Positions 51,346 to 58,909 of a stretch of 64,000 nucleotides of DNA are shown here, piece after piece. The stretch is from positions 1 to 64,000 of the forward strand of contig CAKKSC010000017.1 of assembly GCA_919902985.1 (NCBI GenBank). Reading direction: 5' to 3'. A model generated the notes under the pieces. It made no database searches. It saw only the letters and a program-made list of their open reading frames with translations, and was not told where the DNA came from. The stretch is from Desulfuromonadales bacterium. GTDB taxonomy: Bacteria; Desulfobacterota; JAENJC01. The position numbers and the translations under genes were made by a program. Each line of letters opens with the position of its first letter. Position 1 is the first letter of the stretch.

Positions 51346-51375
51346 TTACGATATTAAAGAGATGAAGCTCAACTG
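51177..51375. repeat. 199-bp perfect direct repeat, copy A
   Basis: Base-for-base identical with 54371-54569. It spans the 3' flank and last 30 bases of the pgeF reading frame. It contains a minus-strand promoter-like TTGACT (51285-51290) with AATAAT 17 bp on. Confidence 0.95.
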
Positions 51376-51616
51376 CCTTCCGGTCTTTCCCATCTCTTTC
51401 CTGTGGGAGAAGAAGAGGTCTGTCCTGCAAGAGGTGCATATATCTGAGATATCAATGTCAGCCACACCGGCCTCCCGCAACTGCAACTGATTCGCCTTCG
51501 GGAGGTCTACATGCCATTTATTGCCATGCTGAACGGCAACGCCTTCTCTCCGGGCGACGGCAGCAACCACCTCATCTCCGACCTCATAGCAGCATGGACC
51601 TATAGCAGGCCCAATG
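51346..51616 (-). pseudogene. 3' fragment of pgeF (laccase-domain protein)
   Basis: Encodes only the last 90 residues of a PgeF/YfiH protein (CCYEVGDEVV, then AVQHGNKWHVDLPKANQLQL, ending RQLSFISLIS). It lacks the N-terminal two thirds with the first active-site His. Compared with the intact copy at 54540-55316 it differs at many bases, mostly silent, except the last 30 bases, which are identical. It is a remnant of a second allele. Confidence 0.88.
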
Positions 51617-51683
51617 GAGGCTGGGAAACGTAGGGAAACGTAGGGACAACCCCCGTATTATTTACCCTCCCGCATTAACTGCC

Positions 51684-51730
51684 CCGTGTTGCCTTGCCGC
51701 CCTTCCCGCCGCTTACTTTTTCGTAACGCC
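51684..51730 (+). repeat. Island repeat, copy 3
   Basis: TTGCCGCCCTTCCCGCCG then CTTACTTTTTCGTAACGCCC. Same orientation as the other copies. It is followed by a CCCCCTCTCAATCTCCCCC-type palindrome ending near 51815. Confidence 0.7.
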
Positions 51731-51855
51731 CTTTTTGCCCCTCACCCTTAAACCCCATCCCCCTCTCAATCTCCCCCTTGAAAGGGGAGAGGCTTGTCGA
51801 AGGGGCGAGGGGAAAGCCCCATTTCTGGGAACAGCATACTTCATACGGCTTCTTT

Positions 51856-52644
51856 TTACAACATCGCCCGCTTCGGATAAAACACACCAAGCACCATAAA
51901 AGACTTCGGCGTCTGGAAACCATTGCCGACAAAGAAGACCGTGTCTCTATCACTGCCGCACATCTGAACCAGCCATTTTTCCCTTATCTTGGCTATTATC
52001 TCGGCTTCATTATCGCCCTTGTGCTTCAGGTTTCTATAAAGCTGCATAAGCTCCCAGTCAATTATTGATTGACGATGACCGGGGCAGGCTTTGTCTGCGC
52101 ATTTGTAGCGGTAATAGAATTTGTAAGGCACTTTTTCCAGGGGGTGTCTGTGTTTGTCGAAAAGCCCTTGCTGGCTCATCCATTCCCTCTGGTCCTTTGT
52201 CCAGTCCGATGAATCCCTTTCCACGTCTATTCCTTCGACATGAGAAGGCCGGAAAGCGGCAAGCGAGCGGTTGACCGCCCTGCCTTCTTCCATGCACCTG
52301 TTTGCGTCCGCTTGAATCGCGCACATTGAATCGGAAACAAGGGGAGAGACCCACTCTTTGCGTTCAGACCAGTTATTGTCAGAGGTTATTGTATCTCCGA
52401 GCGTTATCGTGTCTATAAGGGGTTTGTAGGTATATGGCCGTGGATCGTTCGATTTTACGACATCAATCTCAATCCATTGATACTTTCGGAAGCGCTTTTC
52501 CTCATCAAGAGACCGGAAACGCATCGGATAAAGACGTATCCACTGCTTATCATCCTCTGTTACACCAGCAACGCAAACGGATTCCTGATATTTAGGGCTT
52601 GGATTCGGGTAGGTCTTTACGAGAATCAATACTTTTTTCCGCAT
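51856..52644 (-). CDS. Uncharacterised protein with CxxxxC..H motif, paired with DUF488
   Basis: 262 residues from ATG 52644, which has AGGAGA upstream; the track's TTG start at 52668 lacks one. The N-terminus reads KKVLILVKTYPNPSPKYQESVCVAGV and WIRLYPMRFRSL. A probable zinc site, CADKACPGH, lies near residue 190, followed by SIIDWELMQLYRN. The C-terminal DTVFFVGNGFQTPKSFMVLGVF is hydrophobic but not membrane-like. It seems soluble and perhaps nucleic-acid binding. I know such proteins only as uncharacterised; the neighbour upstream is DUF488. Confidence 0.7.
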   Translation of the reverse strand: MRKKVLILVKTYPNPSPKYQESVCVAGVTEDDKQWIRLYPMRFRSLDEEKRFRKYQWIEIDVVKSNDPRPYTYKPLIDTITLGDTITSDNNWSERKEWVSPLVSDSMCAIQADANRCMEEGRAVNRSLAAFRPSHVEGIDVERDSSDWTKDQREWMSQQGLFDKHRHPLEKVPYKFYYRYKCADKACPGHRQSIIDWELMQLYRNLKHKGDNEAEIIAKIREKWLVQMCGSDRDTVFFVGNGFQTPKSFMVLGVFYPKRAML

Positions 52645-52682
52645 ATCTCTCCTGAACAGCGGTTGCAAAAGATTGGATCGTT

Positions 52683-53129
52683 TTATATATGCTTTATTTT
52701 AAGGCCGTTGCCGTCAACCTCTTTAATTTTTTCCGCGACTACCATGCGATGACAATAGTGCGGGTCTCTTTCCAGACACATAAGACAGGATGATTCATTG
52801 ACAATGGTGTCCTTATATAAAGACTTTAGTACGCCTATCTGCGTGTTCAGATATTTTCTGTATTTGTCAAAGAAGCGACTATAATCTTTTTCCTCTTCAA
52901 GTTCTTGCCGCAACACCTTCGGGCTTCCCAACGCCTTTACATGGAGATACTTGATATTCGCTGTTTCAAGGTATTGCGAAAGCTTACTTTTTGAAAATCC
53001 TGGCTTTCTGCTGGCCGGTGTCTCTCTCACGTCAATAAGGGTCTCAATACCGTTTTTTTGCAATCTCGCAATGAACTCATCAATATTTCTGTCTTCGTAA
53101 CCGATAGTAAATAGGCTGACTGCATGCAT
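52683..53129 (-). CDS. DUF488 family protein
   Basis: 148 residues. FTIGYEDRNIDEFIARL at the start, LIDVRETPASRKPGFSK near residue 37, and CLMCLERDPHYCHRMVVAEKI near residue 115 are the DUF488 hallmarks; the Cys and His residues suggest metal or thiol chemistry. AGGAG lies six bases before the ATG. Only 38 bp separate it from the 262-aa gene, so they are one operon. No function is established for the family. Confidence 0.85.
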   Translation of the reverse strand: MHAVSLFTIGYEDRNIDEFIARLQKNGIETLIDVRETPASRKPGFSKSKLSQYLETANIKYLHVKALGSPKVLRQELEEEKDYSRFFDKYRKYLNTQIGVLKSLYKDTIVNESSCLMCLERDPHYCHRMVVAEKIKEVDGNGLKIKHI

Positions 53130-53144
53130 AGAAAACTCCTAAAG

Positions 53145-53281
53145 TTGATGATCTCGTAAAAAGTCGTCTCACCGGTGAAAACCGGTGTCCAGGGGTTTTG
53201 TAACTATCTGAAAAGACTGGATTCCGGCTTTCGCCGGAATGACGAAAATGTGCCATTTCAGACTTTTTACGAGTGCATCAA
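53145..53281. mobile_element. MITE with 21-bp terminal inverted repeats
   Basis: Left end TTGATGATCTCGTAAAAAG and right end CTTTTTACGAGTGCATCAA mirror each other with two mismatches over 21 bp. The 137-bp interior has a CCGGCTTTCGCCGGAATGAC hairpin and no ORF. AAAGTTG occurs at both edges and may be the target duplication. It would be moved by a transposase encoded elsewhere. Confidence 0.75.
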
Positions 53282-53369
53282 AGTTGCTATTGGTCAAATT
53301 TAATACATTTCTATCGATGTTGTAAATACAAATTTCATGCACTAAGGGAATGTCTTTGCCTGATTTGCA

Positions 53370-53415
53370 CCCGCCATGCTTTACCGCTTACTTTTTCGTA
53401 ACTTTCCCTGCCCCC
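53370..53415 (+). repeat. Island repeat, copy 4
   Basis: CCGCTTACTTTTTCGTAAC is shared with copy 3. It is followed at once by the hairpin CCCTCTTAACCTAAGAGGG. Lies between DUF488 and hicB. Confidence 0.65.
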
Positions 53416-53482
53416 TCTTAACCTAAGAGGGTAACCCTTTTTTAAAGGAGAGAACCTTATTCAAGGGCGAAAGGATATCAAA

Positions 53483-53728
53483 TTAAAGATGTGGTTGTGG
53501 GGTCCCGACACTTCTTTCATTAACTGCCACATACTCCGCAAATGACGTAGATTCAGGAATTGGCAGATTGTCTTCTATAAGGCCCTGTACATGCATTTCT
53601 ATGGCCTCATACATATTAAGCTCTGCATCCTCACGGGTTGCGCCCGTTGCCACACACCCTGGCAGATCGGGGGAGTATGCCGAATAGTTGCCGTCGGCCT
53701 TTTCAATCACAATAAGAAAACGATGCAT
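53483..53728 (-). CDS. hicB: HicB antitoxin
   Basis: 81 residues. The partial RNase-H fold shows YSAYSPDLPGCVATGATREDAELNMYEAIEMHV. A DNA-binding tail of the ribbon-helix-helix or HTH kind is short or missing, as in the small HicB class. It starts one base after hicA ends, the common toxin-first order. Confidence 0.93.
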   Translation of the reverse strand: MHRFLIVIEKADGNYSAYSPDLPGCVATGATREDAELNMYEAIEMHVQGLIEDNLPIPESTSFAEYVAVNERSVGTPQPHL

Positions 53729-53729
53729 T

Positions 53730-53924
53730 TTATTTTACCTCCTTCAGTTGCGCCTGCTTTAAGACACTGTTCAAAGTCCCAGGAGCCAGATCATCCCCGG
53801 GATGACCTGCGATAGTCACTCTTCCAGGTTTTGACGGATGCTTGTACTGCTGGTGGCTACCTTTTGTGGCGATCTTATACCATCCATCCCCTTCTATCAA
53901 CTTTATTGCATCGCGTATCTTCAT
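53730..53924 (-). CDS. hicA: HicA toxin
   Basis: 64-residue dsRBD-like mRNA interferase. The catalytic histidine is in KGSHQQYKHP near residue 23, and VTIAGHPGDDLAPGTLNSVLKQA is the second conserved part. Full length and apparently intact. Confidence 0.93.
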   Translation of the reverse strand: MKIRDAIKLIEGDGWYKIATKGSHQQYKHPSKPGRVTIAGHPGDDLAPGTLNSVLKQAQLKEVK

Positions 53925-53956
53925 AAGATAATAAAATTAAAGGGACTTTTTTGAAC

Positions 53957-53990
53957 CTTGCTTTGCCGCCCTTCACGCCTCGCTGGTCTA
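53957..53990 (+). repeat. Island repeat, copy 5
   Basis: TTTGCCGCCCTTCACGCC then CGCTGG. It abuts the 3' end of the YgiT-type gene. Confidence 0.65.
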
Positions 53991-54236
53991 CTATAGAGAG
54001 GCGCTTGCCTCATACATCAAGACCTTGCCCACTTCTTTAAGTTCAACCTTGGTTTTAACAAGCTTATCTTCGACCTCTTCCAAAAACTGCACGGTACGCC
54101 TGTCATAGTAGCGCTCGCCACACGTTTTGCAGACAGGGACTTTTACCGGGATATAGACAATATCGTTGCCGACGGGAAATTCTTCTTTTACGTCAGTGAC
54201 CTTAATTTCATCTCCGTGACAGATAACGCATTTCAT
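53991..54236 (-). CDS. YgiT-type zinc-finger protein (MqsA-like antitoxin N-domain)
   Basis: 81 residues from ATG 54236 (AGGAAAAG upstream); the track start is 17 codons longer. CVICHGDEIK and VCKTCGERYYDRR are the two CxxC zinc knuckles. The remaining helix-rich tail lacks a clear HTH domain. Such proteins are usually antitoxins next to a small RNase of the MqsR or DUF4258 kind, but no intact toxin gene is adjacent. Confidence 0.75.
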   Translation of the reverse strand: MKCVICHGDEIKVTDVKEEFPVGNDIVYIPVKVPVCKTCGERYYDRRTVQFLEEVEDKLVKTKVELKEVGKVLMYEASASL

Positions 54237-54370
54237 GGCTTTTCCTAACTTTAGCATGCCTGGAATATAAAACCGAGTTGAATTCAAAACACACTCGTAT
54301 TTTCTGCATCCAATTCATAATGTGTTTATACTCATGCTTATCATCATCAAACTTTACCGAGCCACTTCCT

Positions 54371-54569
54371 GCCTTTCTTTGCCGCCCTTGACGCCCGCTG
54401 GCCTTTTCGTAACGCCCCTTGTTTCCTTTCTTAGCGAGATAATGAAGCTGAAATGATTATTATACAGGGGAGAAAAAGAGTCAAGAAACTTTATCTTCGT
54501 AAACCATGAAGAAATGGGAACGGATTTATGGTGATTGTCTTACGATATTAAAGAGATGAAGCTCAACTG
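54371..54569. repeat. 199-bp perfect direct repeat, copy B
   Basis: Identical to 51177-51375. It includes island repeat copy 6 and the 3' end of intact pgeF. Its minus-strand TTGACT (54479-54484) with AATAAT 17 bp away, or TATAAT 14 bp away, could drive the genes to its left. Confidence 0.95.
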
Positions 54570-55316
54570 TCTTCCTGTCTTTCCCATCTCCTTCCTGTGG
54601 GAGAAGAAGAGATCTATCCTGCAAGAGGTACATATATCTGAGAGATCAATTTCAGTCACACCAGCATCCTGCAACTGCAACTGATTTGCCTTTGGGAGGT
54701 CTATATGCCAATTCTTGCCATGTTGAACAGCGACACCCTTCTGATGACCGAAGGCAGATACCACCTCTTCGCCTACTTCATAGCAGCATGGACCTATGGC
54801 AGGCCCTATAGCTGCAGTGATATCCTGTGGCCTTGACCCGAACCGCTCCATCATTATTTCTACAGCCTTTGCCGATATCTTTGAGGCTGTTCCCTTCCAG
54901 CCTGCGTGAATGGCTGCAACAACCCTCTTCTTCCTGTCAAACAGCAGCACAGGCACACAGTCCGCTGTCAGTATCCCTATGGACACACCTTTAACATCCG
55001 TTATTATACCGTCTGCTTCCTGGCTCTTTATCACTTCAGGTGTAATATTTGGATTATCTATTATTACAATCCGGTCGCTGTGGACCTGGCTTACTGTAAA
55101 TATCTTTCCCTCAACGACTCCGAAGGCCGCTCCCACTCGCCTCTTATTTTCAGCCAGGCACTCTGCCCTATCCTCTTCCCTCCGTCCCAGGTTCAGGTAT
55201 GCAAGGTGGCCGGAACTGACCCCCCCTGTCCTTCCAAGAAAGGAATGAACAAGTCCGGGGACTTCTTCAAGCCTTGGGGATGAGTAGTATGTAATTCCCT
55301 GTATTGTTTTCAGCAT
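54540..55316 (-). CDS. pgeF: Purine nucleoside phosphorylase / polyphenol oxidase family (YfiH)
   Basis: 258 residues, laccase-domain protein. The zinc-site residues lie in VSQVHSDRIV near residue 80, TADCVPVLLFD near residue 120 and AAIHAGWKGTASKI near residue 138; CCYEVGEEV is the later motif. In E. coli it clears wrongly built peptidoglycan precursors; other members act on purine nucleosides. It is the last gene of mobB-mobA-rluD-pgeF. A truncated second allele lies 3.2 kb to the left. Confidence 0.93.
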   Translation of the reverse strand: MLKTIQGITYYSSPRLEEVPGLVHSFLGRTGGVSSGHLAYLNLGRREEDRAECLAENKRRVGAAFGVVEGKIFTVSQVHSDRIVIIDNPNITPEVIKSQEADGIITDVKGVSIGILTADCVPVLLFDRKKRVVAAIHAGWKGTASKISAKAVEIMMERFGSRPQDITAAIGPAIGPCCYEVGEEVVSAFGHQKGVAVQHGKNWHIDLPKANQLQLQDAGVTEIDLSDICTSCRIDLFFSHRKEMGKTGRQLSFISLIS

Positions 55317-55340
55317 ATTGGACCGACAACTCCATCATCC

Positions 55341-55375
55341 CCCTCTTAAATTAAGAGGGGGAGCGAGGGGGCGTT
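55341..55375. repeat. Palindrome CCCCCTCTTAA/TTAAGAGGGGG
   Basis: A perfect 11-bp inverted repeat with almost no loop, then GAGCGAGGGGGCG. It stands between rluD and pgeF and belongs to the same group as the palindromes at 33.05, 51.12 and 53.41 kb. Confidence 0.8.
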
Positions 55376-55383
55376 ATTCTGCT

Positions 55384-56331
55384 TTAGTCTTTAAGCGCCT
55401 CAAGGACAATCTGAAAGTCGTCCGGGATAGGGGCTGTAAACTCCATATATTTGTTGGTTTCAGGGTGTATGAATCCCAGAATCGTTGCATGAAGGGCCTG
55501 TCTGCCGAGTTTTTTTATGACCTTTCTTATTTTAGGTTCTTTTACTCCGCTGATCCTATCCTTTCCACCATAGACCTGATCTCCAACAACTGGATGGTTT
55601 ATGCTGGAGAGATGCACCCTTATCTGATGAGTCCTGCCTGTCTCCAGCGTCAGCTCCACAAGGGTGAACTGGTCGAACCTGCTCAACACCTTAAAGTGGG
55701 TGACAGCTGTCTTCCCCCTCTTTGTTTTAATAGACATCATATTCCTCTGGGACATGTGCCTGCCGATCTCAGCCTCAATCTTTCCTTTCTCCCCTTTTAT
55801 TACGCCGTGTACAAGGGCTATATATTTCCTCTTAATAGAATGCTTTTTGAACTGGGCACTGAGGGACTGGTGGGCCTTGTCGCTCTTTGCTGCAATAAGA
55901 ACCCCTGTCGTGTCCTTGTCAAGCCTGTGGACTATGCCGGGTCTCAGCTTCCCCCCAATGCCGGAGAGGTCCTTGCAGTGATAAAGCAAGGCGTTTACCA
56001 GGGTCCCTGTATAATTTCCTGCCGCAGGATGCACAACCAGCTTGGCTGGCTTATTTATCACCACCACATCGCTGTCTTCGTACAGGATTTCGAGGGGAAT
56101 AGGCTCAGGAAGGGCCTCTATGGCATCAGGCTCAGGGATGCTTATATCGATCTCTTCTGGCTCCCTGATCTTGTGGCTCGCCTTGGCCTGTTTTTCATTA
56201 ACCTTTACGAGGCCTTCTTCTATCAGCCTCTGTATCTGGGAGCGGGTCAGGGAAGGGTGTTTCAAGGTAAGGAACAGATCAAGCCTCTGTCCTGCATCTT
56301 CTGGTAATACTGTATATTGGGCTTTATTCAT
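55384..56331 (-). CDS. rluD: 23S rRNA pseudouridine synthase RluD-type
   Basis: 315 residues: N-terminal S4-like domain (LTRSQIQRLIEEGLVKVNEK), then the RluA-type core with the catalytic Asp in GIVHRLDKDTTGVLIAAK near residue 140 and the late ETGRTHQIRVHLSSI. It likely modifies helix 69 of 23S rRNA. Its ATG overlaps the mobA stop. Confidence 0.94.
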   Translation of the reverse strand: MNKAQYTVLPEDAGQRLDLFLTLKHPSLTRSQIQRLIEEGLVKVNEKQAKASHKIREPEEIDISIPEPDAIEALPEPIPLEILYEDSDVVVINKPAKLVVHPAAGNYTGTLVNALLYHCKDLSGIGGKLRPGIVHRLDKDTTGVLIAAKSDKAHQSLSAQFKKHSIKRKYIALVHGVIKGEKGKIEAEIGRHMSQRNMMSIKTKRGKTAVTHFKVLSRFDQFTLVELTLETGRTHQIRVHLSSINHPVVGDQVYGGKDRISGVKEPKIRKVIKKLGRQALHATILGFIHPETNKYMEFTAPIPDDFQIVLEALKD

Positions 56332-56930
56332 AACAATCTTCCTTTAACAGCATCATCATACTCCTCAGGGGTGTTGATATTTACAAAGGGTGAGGGCTCG
56401 GAGATATAAGGTGCAAGCTCATCTTCCGTTACCTCTTTTACCCTTACTTCAGGGTAAAAGCCTATTATCCTCAAATCTCCTTTATTTATCATCTCCTTTA
56501 TCTTATTAATGCATTTTTTTGAATATACAGCATGAAGGGGTTCATGGCCGTCTCTCAGTCGCGGCACGACTACATCGTAACCTTTATTCAGATTTATAAG
56601 AAATTCTATCAGCTCTCTTCTGAGAAATGGCATATCGCAGGAGGCTATGAATGAGTAATCATGTGAAGAATGGACAAGGCCAGTGTATATGCCGCCCAGG
56701 GAGCCCTTACCTGGGAATATATCGGTTACTGTCTTAATGCCGAGGTTCGCGTATTCTTCAGGGGTATTGGTAACAAGTATTACCTCTGGAAATATTGATT
56801 TGAACAGGTCAACAGTATGCTCAATTATGCTCCTGCCGCCGAAGTCAAGGAGTGCTTTGTTGCGACCCATCCGGCTGCTTTTACCGCCGGCAAGGATTAT
56901 CCCGGTAACTTCAAGCCTTAGGTTTCCCAT
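56328..56930 (-). CDS. mobA: Molybdenum cofactor guanylyltransferase
   Basis: 200 residues. The GTP-binding N-terminus reads ILAGGKSSRMGRNKALLDFGGRS, and SCDMPFLRRELIEFL is the metal-binding motif. It attaches GMP to molybdopterin, so the cell uses bis-MGD enzymes. It overlaps mobB. Confidence 0.93.
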   Translation of the reverse strand: MGNLRLEVTGIILAGGKSSRMGRNKALLDFGGRSIIEHTVDLFKSIFPEVILVTNTPEEYANLGIKTVTDIFPGKGSLGGIYTGLVHSSHDYSFIASCDMPFLRRELIEFLINLNKGYDVVVPRLRDGHEPLHAVYSKKCINKIKEMINKGDLRIIGFYPEVRVKEVTEDELAPYISEPSPFVNINTPEEYDDAVKGRLL

Positions 56931-57588
56931 TTTTCCTGGTCTTGATCTTTATGACTATATCCTCCGCCTTCTGGCACCCCTTTAACGCGGAGAGAGAGCC
57001 TAAGATTGAGTTGGCTAAAAGTAGTTCAATGAAAGGCTTGAGCGGAACATGTTTCCCGTCCACTACAAGCGATATCCTTTCAGGCCTGAAGCCCTTTATC
57101 ACCTTTTCCTCTATTATGTCTGCCAGACCTTTGGCGTCGTTTATGTCGACCCTTGGGACCTTTACCTCTACCGGATAGTCAGATGCCACTGCTATCAGAT
57201 TCTCATCCTCGGTACATATAAGCTCCCTGTTCTGTGCCTTCCTTGAGACCTCCACCTTTGGGTAGGCCTCCCTCTTGTACCCTTCAGATATGATCAGGTC
57301 GGCATCCTGAATATACCTCGACCTTATCTCTTCCAGGGTCATGTCCCTGTCAGTGTCGCTGATGACAGCGATCTTTTCAGGGGACGAGATGATTGTTGTT
57401 CCGGCCCCTGCCTTCTTGTGCCGCCAGGAGTCCTTTCCTTCCTTATCTACATCAAACCCGTGGACATCATGTTTTATTGTAGCAACCCTGTAACCCTTCT
57501 TTATCAGCTCAGGGATGAGCTTTTCAAGGAGGGTGGTCTTGCCGCTGTCGGATGTTCCGACTATGGAAACTATAGGTATCATGGTTGG
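56911..57588 (-). CDS. mobB: Molybdopterin-guanine dinucleotide biosynthesis protein MobB, extended
   Basis: P-loop GTPase: IVSIVGTSDSGKTTLLEKLIPELIKKGYRVATIKHD-type start, DLIISEGYKREAYPK near residue 100. MobB is usually about 170 residues; this one is about 225, with an extra C-terminal domain (RPERISLVVDGKHVPLKPFIELLLANSILGSLS). I prefer ATG 57588 to the track's 57633. It leads the mobB-mobA-rluD-pgeF run. Confidence 0.88.
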   Translation of the reverse strand, partial: PTMIPIVSIVGTSDSGKTTLLEKLIPELIKKGYRVATIKHDVHGFDVDKEGKDSWRHKKAGAGTTIISSPEKIAVISDTDRDMTLEEIRSRYIQDADLIISEGYKREAYPKVEVSRKAQNRELICTEDENLIAVASDYPVEVKVPRVDINDAKGLADIIEEKVIKGFRPERISLVVDGKHVPLKPFIELLLANSILGSLSALKGCQKAEDIVIKIKTRKNGKPKA

Positions 57589-57714
57589 TGAGTATAGCAG
57601 AAAGGTAGGATAGAGGCAATCAATTCCTGCCAAAGGTTACCAAAATACTCCTATGGTAGAAATCCGTTGACATACTTAGTGGAGAAACATAAAATGCCGC
57701 CCATATAGTTATTT

Positions 57715-57771
57715 ATACCAAGTTGCTTTCAAACATATATTTTAAGCCAACATCGAAAGCTTACTTGGTAT
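57715..57771. repeat. 57-bp palindromic dispersed repeat, copy 2
   Basis: Starts ATACCAAGTTGCTTTCAA and ends CGAAAGCTTACTTGGTAT. The ends are inverse copies with few mismatches. It lies upstream of the carboxypeptidase gene. Confidence 0.8.
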
Positions 57772-57801
57772 TCAGTTACGAGTAACACTGAAAGGGAGGC
57801 G

Positions 57802-58854
57802 ATGGACAATCAGGCAAGCGATCATAATACAGAGCCCGTTTCGACCCACAGGGATGTAAAAGTTTTCTTGTACTTTGTCTTCGCTTCCGTCCTGGCGGCC
57901 ATCGTAAATCCAGCAGATGCCCGTCCGATAAGAGGCGTTGTGCACATCTCGCCATTGCCTCAATTTATACGTGCCAAAGCTGCCATAGTTGTTGATCCCA
58001 ACGGGTCGGTCATTTACGCCAAGAACCAGGACGTCAGACTTCCGCCTGCAAGCACAACCAAGCTTCTTACAGCAATGGTGGCTTTGGACAAAATTGCCCC
58101 CGAATTAAAGGTCAGAATAAATAAATCTGCTATAAAACCTCACTCAGCTCCGCCGAGGGTAAGGGTTAATGAGGAGTTAACCGTGTCAGACCTCTTGCAC
58201 CTTGCGCTTATGAAGTCTGTAAACTCCGCAGCAGTGGCGCTGGCCGAAGGGGCGGCAGGCTCTGAGGAAGAGTTTGTGGAATTGATGAATCAGAAGACGC
58301 TGGCCATAGGGGCGGTAAATAGCAAGTTTGCAAATGCATCCGGCCTGCCTGAAGGAGTTCAATACACTACTGTTTATGACCTTACACTGATACTGAGTGA
58401 GGCCCTTAAGTATCCTATGATCAAAGAGATATTGGGCAAAAAGGAATACCTTGTCGTGACAGGCGGAGGAAGGAGTATCCATATCAGAAACACAGACAGG
58501 CTTCTGTGGGCAACAGACAATATGATTGGTGGAAAAACAGGGTATACGCGCAACGCACAACACTGCTTTGTAGGAGCGTTCCAAACCGATGACGGCCCGT
58601 TATTTACAGCCGTTCTGGGAACGAGGTCGAGAAACAGGATGTGGAAAAGCACAGAAGTGCTGTATGGTATTGGCTGCGGTTTACAAGCCATTCCGTCTAT
58701 AAAATTTGCCAATGCCTATGACAGGAGGGTATCCATTGTTTCAGGCAATAAAGGTAAAAACAGTACCGTAAAACATAAGAAGAGCCGCAGGGTCGGACAT
58801 ACGTCAAAACAGAAGCATAAAGAACCGGCAATCAGGCTTGTAAGAAAATATTGA
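57802..58854 (+). CDS. D-alanyl-D-alanine carboxypeptidase (S11 family)
   Basis: 350 residues. A hydrophobic segment at about residues 28-41 (LYFVFASVLAAIV) directs it to the periplasm. Catalytic SxxK is in ASTTKLLTAM near residue 90, SxN is SVN near residue 140, and KTG is in GGKTGYTRN near residue 245. The C-terminal 35 residues are rich in Lys/Arg/His instead of the usual PBP5 C-domain. GGGAGG precedes the ATG. It trims pentapeptides in the cell wall. Confidence 0.92.
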   Translation: MDNQASDHNTEPVSTHRDVKVFLYFVFASVLAAIVNPADARPIRGVVHISPLPQFIRAKAAIVVDPNGSVIYAKNQDVRLPPASTTKLLTAMVALDKIAPELKVRINKSAIKPHSAPPRVRVNEELTVSDLLHLALMKSVNSAAVALAEGAAGSEEEFVELMNQKTLAIGAVNSKFANASGLPEGVQYTTVYDLTLILSEALKYPMIKEILGKKEYLVVTGGGRSIHIRNTDRLLWATDNMIGGKTGYTRNAQHCFVGAFQTDDGPLFTAVLGTRSRNRMWKSTEVLYGIGCGLQAIPSIKFANAYDRRVSIVSGNKGKNSTVKHKKSRRVGHTSKQKHKEPAIRLVRKY

Positions 58855-58909
58855 TTAGTTCCATTACACATGATATGCTGTCGCCATAAAAAACTTAGGA
58901 GGATTCAAA

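Noticed and set aside
51675-51953. 92-aa minus-strand ORF
   Set aside because: It is made of the CCCCTCTC palindrome and the island repeat, and it overlaps the end of the 262-aa gene in another frame.
54237-54370. Remnant of a DUF4258-type toxin before the YgiT-type gene
   Set aside because: One minus frame reads SRHAKVR, but the rest does not fit and no start is present; too weak to annotate.
51100-54420. True integron with attC sites
   Set aside because: The island repeat lacks the paired RYYYAAC/GTTRRRY ends and no integrase is in the window; only the layout is alike.
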